Part shown: in pieces, positions 1-10,508 of the stretch
Layout of the letters: the number at the start of each line of letters is the position of its first letter
Numbering within the stretch: position 1 is the stretch's first letter
Assembly (NCBI RefSeq): GCF_000165425.1
Contig: NW_001799222.1
Coordinates: forward strand, 372,001-436,000
DNA: 64,000 bases
Origin: Paramecium tetraurelia
Taxonomy: Eukaryota > Ciliophora > Oligohymenophorea > Peniculida > Parameciidae
Direction of reading: 5' to 3'
Position numbers and translations under genes: made by a program
The notes under the pieces: generated by a model
Databases searched by the model: none
Seen by the model: the letters and a program-made list of their open reading frames with translations, nothing else
Told to the model about the DNA's origin: nothing

Positions 1-2687
1 GATAATAATAAGATACAGAGTACAATTTTATTAGCCAAATTATAATTTCCAATACAATTTCTTAATCTTTACTCATTGTATTCATTGTGTTACAAAAATT
101 GAGCAATTGTTACTTTTGATCTTTTGTTGTTATTGAATTGATTTATTACTTAATAGACTGAATAGATTTATTAATCATTTTGAATTAATTCAACCCTTGA
201 ACTAAATTAATCTAACTGTATTAATTGATATAATTAGGAAGCCATAAACTTTTATAAGGGGAAATTAGGTTGAATAAACAATAATTAGTTAATGAATGGA
301 TCATTAACTTTTAGAACTGAGTAATTCTTATTATTATTCTTGTTAATCTATGCAATTAAACTCAATTCCAAATAACTAGGAATTTCTCCCTAATTCCCCA
401 ATTGGTTATTAACGAATATCTATTTATATTACTCTTCCTTTAAACTCCAAAATCCACGACCCAATATTTTTAGAGTATGATCTCCAAAGTTTTTAACTAT
501 TTAATTCCAAAAATGATCCCATCTCAATCTTCCTTCCAATTAGGGATGAATCTTTGCAATCTAATCAAATATTTATTCATGATATTTTGTATCATTCTCT
601 GATAAATTTGAAAAATATGCAGATTATGAAAATAGATTCTAAGTTTCATCCAGAAGGTAATTAAAATATTCAAATCTAATCTTCTATCCTTAATTGTTTT
701 CCAATAATTTTAATAAAAGATAAAATTTCTTATGTTTCAATGCACTTTCCACTAAAGTGATGTGTTTTCCAAATCCTAAGTCTCCCTTAAAACATTTATT
801 CATCAAATACAATATTAAGATATGGGAATTTCTTTCATTTTCTTAAACTTACTCTAAGGATTCAAAAATATTCAAATTTAACTTTGTGTAGTTTTCTTTA
901 AAAAATAATATTGCCAATAGTTCAACAAATAGAGTATTATTAAACTAACATTACGACTAGATAGAATAGTTCGCTTTAAATGCCTACTTCCATAAATCTA
1001 ATTCAAACCAAGAATCATTAAACCCTTTGACAATTGAATCATATATATGCTCTTATTAACTGACAAATTGTGTGTCTAAATGGAAATTCAGATTTGCCAA
1101 AAAGTCCAAAAGTTTAATCCTATTCGTTAAACTAATTTCGTATTGGATATCTATTTTTTAACAGCAATTTATGATAATCCATTTTGGTCCTTGCAGATAA
1201 TATTGGGACAACAAATTGGGATTTTATGTTTATTTTCCAACTGATTTCTCATGCTACTATTCCAATTGATTTAGATCTTATTTTATCTATCTAATTTAAT
1301 TATTATATTTAGTGATATGTTTTGCATCTATAATTTTATGAATTAATTCCTCTAAGTTTATTTTACCCAAGTATTCTTAATATTCACTTAATGTTGAAAA
1401 TCTACTTGTGTCCAATCTTTAAAATTAAAAGAACACCTAATTCATTTTTTCAGTTATTTAAATTAATCGAACACATAATTACTAGGGAAAGATTACTTCT
1501 TGAACTGTTATTAAGGTATCCTCTAATTTCTTAATTTTTTAGTATGTCAATTGCATCATATCATAAGTTACTTAAAGTGATTTGTATCTCACCACTTCAT
1601 TCTTTTCTTCTTACTTGTAATGAAAATCATTCAATTATGTATCTGAAAGGAATTAAAAGAAATTCAATAAATTTTCAAAAATGTTTTATGGTTAAAATTT
1701 ATCAAATTCAGCTGGTTTATAGGTTTCTTCAAAAATGTATTTTTTATAATACAAGAGTGGGTTTTTAAATTGTTCATACATAGTTAATTGAGGGGATATA
1801 TCTTTCGAAAAGGAAGCCTATAGATCCCCATAGTATTATGGAATAACACTATCTAGATGATCAGTGCATTGTAAAGCCAAGTAGTGTTTGGCAAACTCAA
1901 TCTTATCGATGACTAAATCGGATTATACAACTTTTGCAGTAATGAAGAAATAAGAGTACTATTTCCTCAACTCCTTGTTTTTTGATTCATAAGACGAAAT
2001 TCTAATTACAAATCCAGGAGGAAGTTGTAGTTGGAAGATCAAAGACTTAAGTACATACGAAACCAGATATCTTTGATAATAAAAGATTTCTTCATTGTTT
2101 TTTAGTCTTTTGATTTAATACCCTTTAGCCTCCAGCATTGATATTAAGTTCTGATCTCCTTTAATCAGCGATGTAGCTGCTTCTTTAGTAATGGCATGAA
2201 TGGTTTGCAAAGGGCATTTTAGGAGTGCTTTATCCTCATAGTATGTATTTTCTTAAGCAATATAATTTTTTAATTATGATAGTATCTCATGTAATGGAGA
2301 TATAGGATGAATAATTTTAGATATATCTTGGAGAAGTTTAATGTCGGCTGTTAAGACTTCTTATACTAGATCCTTTAAATTTTCTATTTATGGTTTTTTC
2401 AACTTTCTTAATAATTCTTAGAGTTTGTTGCAAAATATAAGTTCATTTTACTCAATTTAATGATCTCTTTTATCGGCTTACTGTAAATTTGAGATCAAAT
2501 TTTGAATGATATTAGAATCATTGGGACTCTTTTTGGCTAACTTCTATTGTTCTTCTAAAAGATCGGAATATTAGAATTTAAGTTGGGATAATAAAAATTT
2601 AAGCTTAACTCTAAAATTGCTCAGTTTTTGAGGTTAAGCTTGGAGTAGATCATAAAAAGTGTTAGCGAATTGTTCTAATTATTTCAT
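1..2687 (-). CDS. Large hypothetical protein, N-terminal part (gene runs off the left edge)
   Basis: Read on the minus strand in genetic code 6, one frame stays open from an ATG at 2687-2685 to the first base of the window, about 895 codons without a TGA and without any intron needed. The predicted protein starts MKQLEQFANTFYDLL and is rich in Gln, Leu, Lys and Asn. It has long amphipathic stretches that look helical and some coiled coil near residues 30-130. A better structured piece (about residues 165-215) contains KCPLQTIHAITKEAATSL followed by LPPGFVIRIS. I do not recognise the family, and I see no signal peptide or clear membrane segment. Codon use and Gln content match the surrounding genes. 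The plus strand of this interval also has long code-6 frames, but their translations are low-quality and shift often. Existence of the gene is well supported; function is unknown. Confidence 0.75.
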
Positions 2688-2986
2688 TATAGTTGGTATT
2701 CCTTATCTAATAAATTTATAATTGAAATTAATTAAATGCTAAAAGAAAATTAAAGATCAATTTAGTAAATTGAGTTATCGAAAGAAAAAAGAAGAAAGAG
2801 AAGAACAAATATAAGAATGAAATGATATAATGTGTATTAAAAGGGAAAATGCAAATAAGAATATAGGAGAATTTGATAATAACATTAAGAGTTAAAATAC
2901 AAGCAGTTAATCATTAGGATAATATTAAGGTAAGGAAACGATGAGAAATTGATTAATATTTCACTTAAATATTGCAAATTTGAATA

Positions 2987-3175
2987 ATGAAAAAATATGT
3001 TATTGATGCTAACCCCTTCTTGATAGTGATAAATTAGTAATAGGAGCTTGAATTTCATTTTAGATATGCTTTTTTGCAGTATTATGTATAAGGAATTTAA
3101 GGTTTTGATATCTCACAATTTAGATTCAATATAAGTAAAGCGCTATTTAATTAATTAGAAGTTAAGTTAATATGA
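2987..3175 (+). CDS. Possible small ORF in the gap between the left gene and the PDCD2-like gene
   Basis: The interval 2688-3559 has no confident gene. The best start is an ATG at 2987 with an in-frame TGA just upstream. It reads MKKYVIDANPFLIVINQ, and a 27-nt intron-like segment (GTAATAG...TTTTAG, 3031-3057) lies inside. Unspliced or spliced, the frame closes at TGA 3173-3175 (62 or 53 codons). A second frame, from an ATG near 3084, runs on to about 3514 and also looks partly coding (KREVDCEQLSKLFQDF), so the true exon structure may join pieces of both. No homology is recognised. Because code 6 has only one stop codon, ORFs of this size occur by chance, so confidence is low. Confidence 0.2.
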
Positions 3176-3559
3176 TTTTAATAAATAAGTCAGATATTAT
3201 ATCTTTACTAATTCTTTCAAGGAGGGTTAAATTAAAAGAGAAGTAGATTGTGAGCAGCTATCAAAATTATTTTAAGATTTCATTGCAGCTGGTATAAGAA
3301 ATACTTGTTCAGAAGTTGGTACACTTATAATCTATATTCTTCATGGATGTTTACAATTAAAAGTGATGATTACATAATTGAGGAATATTATTCCAACTGA
3401 GTAAGGAAGATAAAAGAAACTAATAAATTTGACTCTAAACTAGAATATTAACAGCTTGAACATTCAATATGTATTCTCAACAAGTATATTAATATATTTT
3501 TATAACAAATAATTGTGACTCTAAGCAATTGCAATTGATTAAAATTAATTCTTTAATTA

Positions 3560-4693
3560 ATGAATAATAAGGAAGAAATTGTTCTTGGATATTTAGAACA
3601 AGCAGATGATATCCTAAATGTAGATGATGAATTGCCTTCCTATGCAAATGGATTGCCTGTAGACGATATTAATTTAATTTTAGTATTTCTTAGAGAATGA
3701 AGATAAGTTCGAATCAATTAAATGTTAATAATGCAGTAATCAAATGAAAATGTTGCTTTAAGTATTTTTCTAATCCTACTCTTAAGATATATGCTCCTTT
3801 GAATAACAAGCATGCCTCTTTTAGAGAGATCTATGTGTTTCTTTGCTTAAATGAACAATGTTCTAAACACAATAGCAGTGTTAGAGTTTTTAGAATGCAA
3901 TCGTCATAAAAACCTTAACTTTTATAATCCAAAAATAAAGACTATATACTTTCTCCATAAAACAAATCATTTATAATTGACACTGAGATTATAAGTGCTA
4001 AGGAGAACAATAATGAACTCTAAGTAGCTGAAGAACTGTTACCAACTAATTTAGATGATGAGGACAAGGATGTAGATTTGAAGAATGTGAAATTCGATAA
4101 TGAAAATAAAATCTATGACAATTATTTAAAGAGTACTGAAGAGAAAGAAAATATTGAAGACATAGATGGATTGGAGAATGATTAGCAAAACAATATTGAT
4201 GGTTGTTTTCTGATTTACTAACAGTATTTATTAGATCTTAATTAGTTTTCTGACCTAATATTAGAATCATGTCGTCAGATATTGTTTTGATTCTCAAAGT
4301 AAACCACTCTGGTTTAGTGATAAAAAACAGCCTTAGATTGAGTCCAAATGTCCACATTGCAAAAAGAATAAGATTTTCGAATTCTAAATTAATAATTCAA
4401 TTCTTACTTACTTCCCTGAATTGTACAATCTAGAATGGGGTTCTTTATACATCTACAGTTGTCCTTCTAGTTGTTCTGTTGGTGGTTAAATACTAGTTGA
4501 GGAGACAGTCTATGCTCATTCAGATGAGTAAGAATTTATTAGTCCAAATCTAAAAGTGGATCCAAATACCAAACTAGTCACCATCAAATAGGATACAAAT
4601 AAATCAAATAAATAAAAACAATAAATTTAATAGCAATAACAATAACAAATTCAGTAAAAGATTGATGAACAAGATGAAGAAGATGATTGGTGA
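3560..4693 (+). CDS. PDCD2 / Tsr4-like protein (ribosomal protein S2 chaperone family)
   Basis: The family are cytosolic/nuclear factors; yeast Tsr4 and human PDCD2 assist ribosomal protein uS5 and 40S assembly. Four exons are joined by introns at 3659-3683 (25 nt), 3762-3786 (25 nt) and 4224-4245 (22 nt), giving 353 residues. The N-terminus has the acidic LGYLEQADDILNVDDELPSY segment. The zinc-binding N-domain shows CQQCSNQMKMLLQIYAPL, then FREIYVFLC, NEQC and SVRVFRMQ, all classic PDCD2 motifs. The C-terminal PDCD2_C domain has VRYCFDSQSKPLWFSD, CPHC, FEFQINNSILTYF and LEWGSLYIYSCPSSC. A variable acidic linker (about residues 130-230) separates the two. The tail is Gln-rich and ends DEQDEEDDW. 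The second intron's placement is confirmed because it joins MLLQ to IYAPL exactly as in the family. The gene converges on the next one, with only 55 bp between the two stops. Confidence 0.92.
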
Positions 4694-4748
4694 TTAAATT
4701 CTATGTATTTAATTTAGATATTATATTAATATTTGATCTATAAAATAA

Positions 4749-5933
4749 TCAGGTTTCAAAAATAACTAGCATTTCAGGATCTAATGTTGCTCCTTACAAT
4801 AACTATAATTTTTTCTCTGCAGTAAAGTCACTTGGAAAATATTAAGTTGATGATTTCTCTAATTCGAGTAATCCCATTTCTTTATATGCCTTAGCAACTA
4901 GTTCTGAACAAAAATATGTTCTTTGCTTGTCCTCTGGCTGAGGAGCTTAAGGAACAATTAATGAAACCTTCTATAATAGTTTGCCAGGATTAAGACCGTA
5001 TTCCTTTCCCAAATTGTTTTTAATAAACTCTCTTAATTTATTTTACACTTCTGGAGTTTACCTCTTGGCATAGTTTAGTCTTCTGATACAAATCTTTTCA
5101 TATTCATTAACAAACTTCTACTCTGTTAAGTCACCTTAAGGTATAATTATTTTGCTTACTCCACAGGAATGTGCCTACTCCATTTGAGACTGCCTCGAAA
5201 ACACACAATTATCCATTGTCCCTATAAAGCAAACAGACGTGATCAAATTCACAGAGAGTAACGGCTCTTAAAACCTTTGTCATATTGTCTTTCGATTTGA
5301 ATAATGCTATATCTCCATCTTAACAATCACTTAATACTTTTGTATTTTTTAATTAGGTGTTCTTCCAAAATCTGGGTATTTGATTTAAAAATCTCAATTA
5401 TTTTAAACTTCCAATTGAGTCGTTTAATTGGATCTTAATTTGCAAGGCCCATAGATGGGTATTTTCTGGTTGATCAGATTGAAAAACAAATTCTTTTTAA
5501 GTGCCTTTAGGGATTATCCTAAAAGATAGCATTTATGATACGTAAATTAAATAGTTTGATTTCTCTCATTTAGAACTCCTTTGAATTCAAATTCTTATAA
5601 ATCGAAGTCTAGAGCTCCCTCCAGTTCATATTTATTATCTGATTTGTAGTATGAGAAAACTCGATTTTCCAATTCACAATATTTCCATTGAAATCCAATA
5701 AAAAAATGAGGACTTTTCTTTTAAAGTCTCCCCTTCATGGGTGTACAATTCTATTTCCTCTTGTAAAAAACGTTAAACCAAAAATCATTAGGATTTTTTT
5801 TAATGAGGTTATTTTAAATGAACTCGTTTTCAATTACTTAATTCTGTTAATGACCTTTATCTTATCGAATCTTGGATGAAATTGCAAAACCCTTCTAAAA
5901 CACGTCACTCCCATAAATACTATTTTGATTCAT
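4749..5933 (-). CDS. PH-domain protein fused to a YiiX-like permuted papain fold
   Basis: Minus-strand gene with introns at 5519-5541 (23 nt) and 5135-5159 (25 nt), giving 378 residues. After a 60-residue leader, a PH domain begins at KGRLQKKSPHFFIG and includes WKYCELENRVFSYYKSD, IIPKGTQKEFVFQSD and HLWALQIKIQL. The C-terminal half has the layout of permuted NlpC/P60-like amidases of the YiiX/C92 group: a His in VTLCEFDHVCLLY comes before a Cys in TYFCSELVAKAYKEMGLL, the reverse order of normal papain folds. The PH domain should target it to phosphoinositide membranes. An amidase, protease or lipid-acyl activity for the second domain is inferred from the family and unproven. An ATG at 5738 could also start the PH domain, but the frame is open and looks coding back to 5933. 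Confidence 0.8.
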
Positions 5934-6250
5934 CAAATAAATAAAATAATGAATAATCACCAAAGAAACAGAACCTTAGGTGATTCTAAATAAATAAAAT
6001 GCCAAATATCATAATTAATTGCCATAATTTTGACAATCTTAGGATTTTTAATGTAAGATAGAATTACTAAAATAAATCTATTTGGGTATTCATAAGTATA
6101 AGATCATGAATTATGAAAGAACAAGCGATGTTCTAAAGAGAATTTCGTATTGTTGTCTTGGAATGAAATGAGCAGTATAAATTAATAAAGAATATTATTG
6201 AGGGAATCCTGTATATTATTTATATATATATATTTATTATTAATATACAG
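5934..6250. other. Intergenic stretch, divergent promoter region
   Basis: This 317-bp AT-rich gap separates the start of the minus-strand PH gene from the start of the plus-strand TRAPPC3 gene, so it should hold both promoters. I see a short (TA)n run at about 6221-6231, but no ORF, RNA gene or recognisable motif. Confidence 0.6.
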
Positions 6251-6813
6251 ATGAGAAAATCAAATAAAGTAGTTTAGAATAGAATTGAGAAAGTGAATTC
6301 GGAATTGTTGACTCTGACTTATGGGGCCATCGTTTCTCAAATAATCAAGGATAGTGACACCGTGATTGAGGCTAACGAATAATTGGAGAAGATGGGATTT
6401 AATATTGGACAAAGAATCATTGATGAATACCTTTCGAAAGCAGAAATCAAGTAATGCAGAGATAAGATCGATGTTGCAGAGAATATTGGAAAGGGAGCCA
6501 TGTAAATGTTTCTTGGGGTGACTGCTGAAGTAGAAGTGTTACCTGAGACCGACAAAATATTCACTTTTAACTTGCATTTCACTGAAAATCCTTTGAATGA
6601 TTTTGTAGAGTTGCCAGAACATTTGCAAGGACTCAATTACTCGAACATGATTGCAGGAGCCATTAGAGGAGCTTTGTCAACTGTATAGTATATCAATTCA
6701 TATAGATTCATTGGATAGCTACTTGTAGATTCTTGAAGGATCAATTGAAAAATGATGATAAAACTATTTTATAGGTGGAAATGATTAGAGAGAAGTTCAA
6801 AGACGATGAATGA
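6251..6813 (+). CDS. TRAPPC3: TRAPP complex subunit 3 (Bet3)
   Basis: Bet3/TRAPPC3 is the core subunit of the TRAPP complexes, the Rab1/Ypt1 exchange factor and tether for ER-to-Golgi vesicles. The protein (179 residues, matching the usual 180) shows SELLTLTYGAIVSQII, LEKMGFNIGQRIIDEYL, MFLGVTAEV, NPLNDFVELPEHLQGLNYSN and GAIRGAL, all aligning with human TRAPPC3. One 23-nt intron (6683-6705) is needed to continue into IATCRFLKDQLKNDD, the last helix of the family. Without it the frame reads out of register. The family's palmitoylated Cys region (RCHD in human) corresponds to QCRDKID here. ATG 6251 is the only start that fits the family's N-terminal length. The next gene starts 24 bp downstream on the same strand. 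Confidence 0.96.
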
Positions 6814-6837
6814 TTAATATAATATATATTTTAATTT

Positions 6838-7345
6838 ATGTCAACATATAGGGGGACATTTGAACACGACTCATTTTTGGGATGGCTGAACTTATTGAAG
6901 ATCAGAAGATTACAGTTTCTCTATGATGTTGGTGAAAGACCACCTTATCCAGTAATCATTAGTAAGCCTACTGTTGGAGATGTATATTAATATCATATAT
7001 TGCAAAGGTATTGAAGAATTTGAACAAGGCAGATTTCGGTCTATTTGCAACTGTGACATTTTTGGGTTTCTTTGCTGCCAGAAAAGCCACTTTGGGATTA
7101 ACTACTACTGAATTTGTTAGATAGAGAGGATTCTCGATTGCTTGGAATTCAATTATGATGGCTGGTGCTTTGTTTGCTTGCATGAATAGTAACAATAGAC
7201 TTACTGTACATTCCTATTAATAATGATTTAGGGATTTGTGGACAATGGATTACAATGGAGAAGAAAGGAGCAAAGATTAAACAAATACGATTTCACATCT
7301 GAATTCGAAGAAGGCACTATTTGGAAATTCTTCAGATTAAGATGA
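6838..7345 (+). CDS. Small protein with two hydrophobic segments, possibly mitochondrial
   Basis: Three exons with introns 6982-7007 and 7206-7231 (26 nt each) give 151 residues. The N-terminus MSTYRGTFEHDSFLGW is followed by a basic region (LLKIRRLQFLYDVGERPPYP). Two hydrophobic segments come next, LFATVTFLGFFAARK and SIAWNSIMMAGALFACM. The tail is charged and ends EEGTIWKFFRLR. Size and hairpin topology resemble small mitochondrial inner-membrane accessory subunits or assembly factors, but I do not recognise a family. Both introns are clean and restore one frame, so the gene itself is solid. The function is unassigned. Confidence 0.8.
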
Positions 7346-7445
7346 CATTAAATCATATATTCAATGCATATATTTTCATTATTATTTTATTGGTATCAAT
7401 ATTATATTATAATACAATTCATTAAAAATTTTAATTATTGATTTA

Positions 7446-7926
7446 ATGCAATAGCAATAGCAATAATAGTAAGAGATGCTGAAGAATTTGACTAATTAAT
7501 AAGTTGTGCAATACAATAAAATGAGATAAGACTATGCTGAAATATCCAGAGTCTATATTGATATTGAAGATGAGAAGAAGGAACATACATTAGTTTTGGA
7601 TGCAATCAAAAATATTGATCCAAAGAGAAGGTGATTCACTCTATCTATTCTAGATGTTGGAGATTGATTGGTGGAGTTCTTGTCGAAAGATAATTGGAAG
7701 ATGTATTGAAATCATTAAAGGAAAGTTTAGAATTGCTTGAAAAGACTGGATAAAATTACAATACTGCTCTGAAACAGAAGTATGCAGATTATTTTGAGAT
7801 TATTTTAGAGAAAAAGAAGTACTTGAATTCGAATTAACTCATAATTTGAGACCCTAACAAAATCAACAATAAAAATAACAATAGCAACCTGTAGAATCAT
7901 CCAAAACATAAGGAGTCTTAACTTGA
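7446..7926 (+). CDS. PFDN2: Prefoldin subunit 2
   Basis: Prefoldin is the hexameric co-chaperone that hands nascent actin and tubulin to CCT. The gene encodes 141 residues in three exons (introns 7631-7653, 23 nt; 7819-7850, 32 nt). A run of Gln at the start (written with TAA/TAG codons) leads into the first coiled-coil arm (VVQYNKMRQDYAEISRVYID). The beta-hairpin diagnostic of subunit 2 follows: RRCWRLIGGVLVERQLEDV matches human RKCYRMVGGVLVERTVKEV. The second arm ends KTGQNYNTALKQKYADYFE. The second intron is chosen because the spliced tail ends SSKTQGVLT, like human SSAGVLVS. Reading through instead stops 15 codons later with no match. Confidence 0.95.
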
Positions 7927-8497
7927 AACATAATTGTCTTGTATATTCACAATATTAATAATAATATTCAATATTTACAATTCATATTTAAATTCTTATA
8001 TGGTATTAAAATAGTCTGATTTATAAATTGTTTAATAATAAAATAATTTTAATCATAACTCCTTTATTGCTATAATGATGACAATAAATATTGGCAATTC
8101 TTTCCTCCCCATTACTCTTTATATATCAAATCAACCTGTTTTTTATAACAATAGCTCTTATTTGTAGAACTAAATTTTTATTCGCATCATCAATCATCAT
8201 TTTCTACTTAAGCTGCTCTATCATAATCAAAAAAAGATTCCCTTCTTTTGTTAGTATTAGAGAACTTTCAACTAAATTTGTACCATTCACAATGAGTAGA
8301 TATACTTATACTTTGATCCCCCTTTTCATACTCTCTCTAACAAGTTTCCAGTTATCTTATAGATTTCTAATATCTTGATTTCTCTAAGTAAATATAAGAT
8401 CCAAATAAAGAACTATTAATTTACGTTAATTATCACTCTATCCAGGGCTGCATCTCAAAGTAATTATATATCAATATTTATTATCGTTTTTTTAACA
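7927..8497. other. Gene-poor stretch with weak minus-strand ORFs
   Basis: This 571-bp stretch lies between the prefoldin and protease genes. On the minus strand, an open frame around 8400-8150 contains NLQDNWKLVRESMKRGIKV and later LTKEGNLFLIMIEQLKQK, which look mildly coding, but no exon model gives a clean start and stop. On the plus strand a hydrophobic 95-codon frame at 8091-8378 is the mirror of this and probably a shadow. It could be a small unannotated gene or only the two flanking untranslated regions. Confidence 0.35.
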
Positions 8498-9848
8498 ATG
8501 AATTAACTCATATTTTCGTTATTGATTGTCACAACTCTCTGTGGCTAAGAGTAAGGTAGTTTCCTTTAAGAAAAACAAGATAACAAAATATTCACCATAA
8601 AATTAAAGGAAACTCATAAAACTGTATGCTATCCATTTGAAATCATAGGTTACAGCAAAAGAAATGTATGATTTTCTATCAACTAAACAAACATATTTTC
8701 GCTAACAGACTCCAATTGATATTTAGGAAATAGAATTTGGTGGGTATGTTCCAAAACCACAATAAAAGGAGTAAAAAAAGGAAACATCTCTAAAATTACA
8801 CAATTTTAAGAATACTTAATTTACTGGACCCATAACAGTAGGCGATCAAGAATTCTAAGTGATCTTTGATACTGGTTCTGCAAATTTTTGGATAGACTCT
8901 GCCAAATGCAAGAATGAAGGATGCAAACAACATACACAATATAAACCAAGTCTCAGATCGAAACATTTGGGATATGCTTTGAATGTCCAATTTGGTACTG
9001 GGGATTTAAATGGAGAAATTAATTCTGATGTTGTGAAATTGGGTGAAATAGAGGTTGAGGACTAAAATATTGCAGAAATAATAGAGGAGAATGGTTCAGT
9101 TTTTTAAAATGTATGAAAGTTAAATAATTGCAAAGTCAGGATTCGATGGTATAGTGGGATTAGCTTATCCAAGTATGGCAGCCTATAATTTTAATCCATT
9201 GTTTGACAATATCATCCAGGAGAAGAAATTGAAATCTAATCAATTCTCATTTTATATGAGTAACTAAGTCAATAGCTATGAATCCTAAATTACCTTTGGA
9301 GGTTATGATGTCACAAAACTTGATGGTCCAGTTCATTATCATCCAGTTATTGATAAATACTATTGGATGATAAAGGCTGAGAATATATTAGTGAATGGAA
9401 AAGATGAGGGATTCTGTCCTAAGGGTTGTAAATTGGTAGCTGACACTGGTACTTCCCTCATTACAGGTCCTTTTGAGGATTTGATGAAACTATTAGGTAT
9501 TTCAATAGATCCATATTAGATTTAACCAATATCAATGATGATTGCTCTAACTTAAATTAGTTGCCTAAATTAACATTTAAGATTGATGGAGTTGAATACG
9601 ATCTAGAATCTAAAGACTACATTATGGAATTAAAGGATGATGGTACAGAAATACCTTTAAACAATGATGTATCAGCATCAGCATTCCTTTAAGGGACTTC
9701 AAGACAATGTATTGGAGCCTTTATGCCATTGGACATTCCAGATCCTCAAGGACCTGCTTGGATTTTGGGTGATATTTTCTTAACAAAATATTTAAGTATT
9801 TATGATAGGGATACAAATATGGTTGGATTTGGAAAGGCCAAACATTGA
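8498..9848 (+). CDS. Pepsin-family (A1) aspartyl protease, secreted or lysosomal
   Basis: This is a cathepsin D-like endopeptidase of 419 residues. A signal peptide, MNQLIFSLLIVTTLCG, is followed by a propeptide of about 75 residues. The first lobe has VIFDTGSANFWID with the catalytic Asp, then cysteines CKNEGCKQH and a flap region LNVQFGTGDLNGE. The second lobe has VADTGTSLITGP with the second catalytic Asp, a disulfide-type pair around CSNL and RQCIGA, and the terminal AWILGDIFLTKYLSIYDRD. Introns: 8666-8708 (43 nt, unusually long for this genome), 9111-9135 (25 nt), 9497-9519 (23 nt). The second and third introns restore the exact family alignment. The 43-nt intron is required because a TGA follows at once in the unspliced frame. 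In ciliates such enzymes serve phagosomes and lysosomes. Confidence 0.94.
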
Positions 9849-10508
9849 TTTAATCAATTTATATACAAAATATCATAAACTCAAAATCAATAGTGATTTG
9901 GTAGATCACCATATAAAACTGTTTTTATTCTTCTGGAAAATTTAAATTACTTTAATTGATGTTGTAGATAATCTATAAATAATTATTCAATTTTCTTTGA
10001 ATTTTAGTATGTCTCTTAAGCCAATTTTTTTTACAGCAAATAAATAATCAGATACAAGAGAAGTGCTGAATTAAAGCCTATATTATTATTGTCTTGAGAT
10101 GATTATATTACAAAATATCATTTTGTTATTTTTTAGTCCTATTTTGACATCATTTTGGTGCGATCTAGTGATGAAGAGTGACATTACATAGATAATAAAT
10201 CATTTGGAAAGTGGCCATGTGGTTTGAGTATCTGAATTAATTTTAGATGTAAATATGTGCTTATGCGAATGCAATGTTATTAATAATAATTTAAACTTGT
10301 TGAAATTCACATATGTGGCTCTAGTCATTGGAATATAAATTAAATGACTTTTTGGTAAATATTATAATTAATATGTCTAAGAATTTAGAATGATTTTTCC
10401 TGATTTCTGACAATTTTACATTAAATGTAAAAATTTTAGTGCGCATTATTTTTTAATATAAAAATTGGAAGCAGAATCTTGTAAATTGCAATAAATATAT
10501 AATCTTTA
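9849..10508. other. Intergenic stretch with one doubtful small ORF
   Basis: This 660-bp AT-rich stretch has no recognised gene. A plus-strand code-6 frame, 10008-10223 (71 codons, starting MSLKPIFFTANKQSDTRE and containing a hydrophobic middle), could be a small protein. The opposite strand is equally open over the same bases, so neither is convincing. The rest appears noncoding. The promoter of the downstream dioxygenase gene should lie in its last part. Confidence 0.4.

Noticed and set aside
1-1269. Plus-strand code-6 frames, one ending at about 1030 and another at about 1269
   Set aside because: They are the mirror of an uninterrupted 895-codon minus-strand frame, their amino acid quality is lower, and they need a frame change near 757.
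5135-5159. A third intron (30 nt) farther down the PH-domain gene
   Set aside because: The 30-nt segment is a multiple of three, has no stop and translates to coding-like sequence (QTPEVQNKLR), so it is kept as exon.
6337-6636. 99-codon minus-strand ORF
   Set aside because: It is antisense to TRAPPC3, whose protein matches its family along the whole length.
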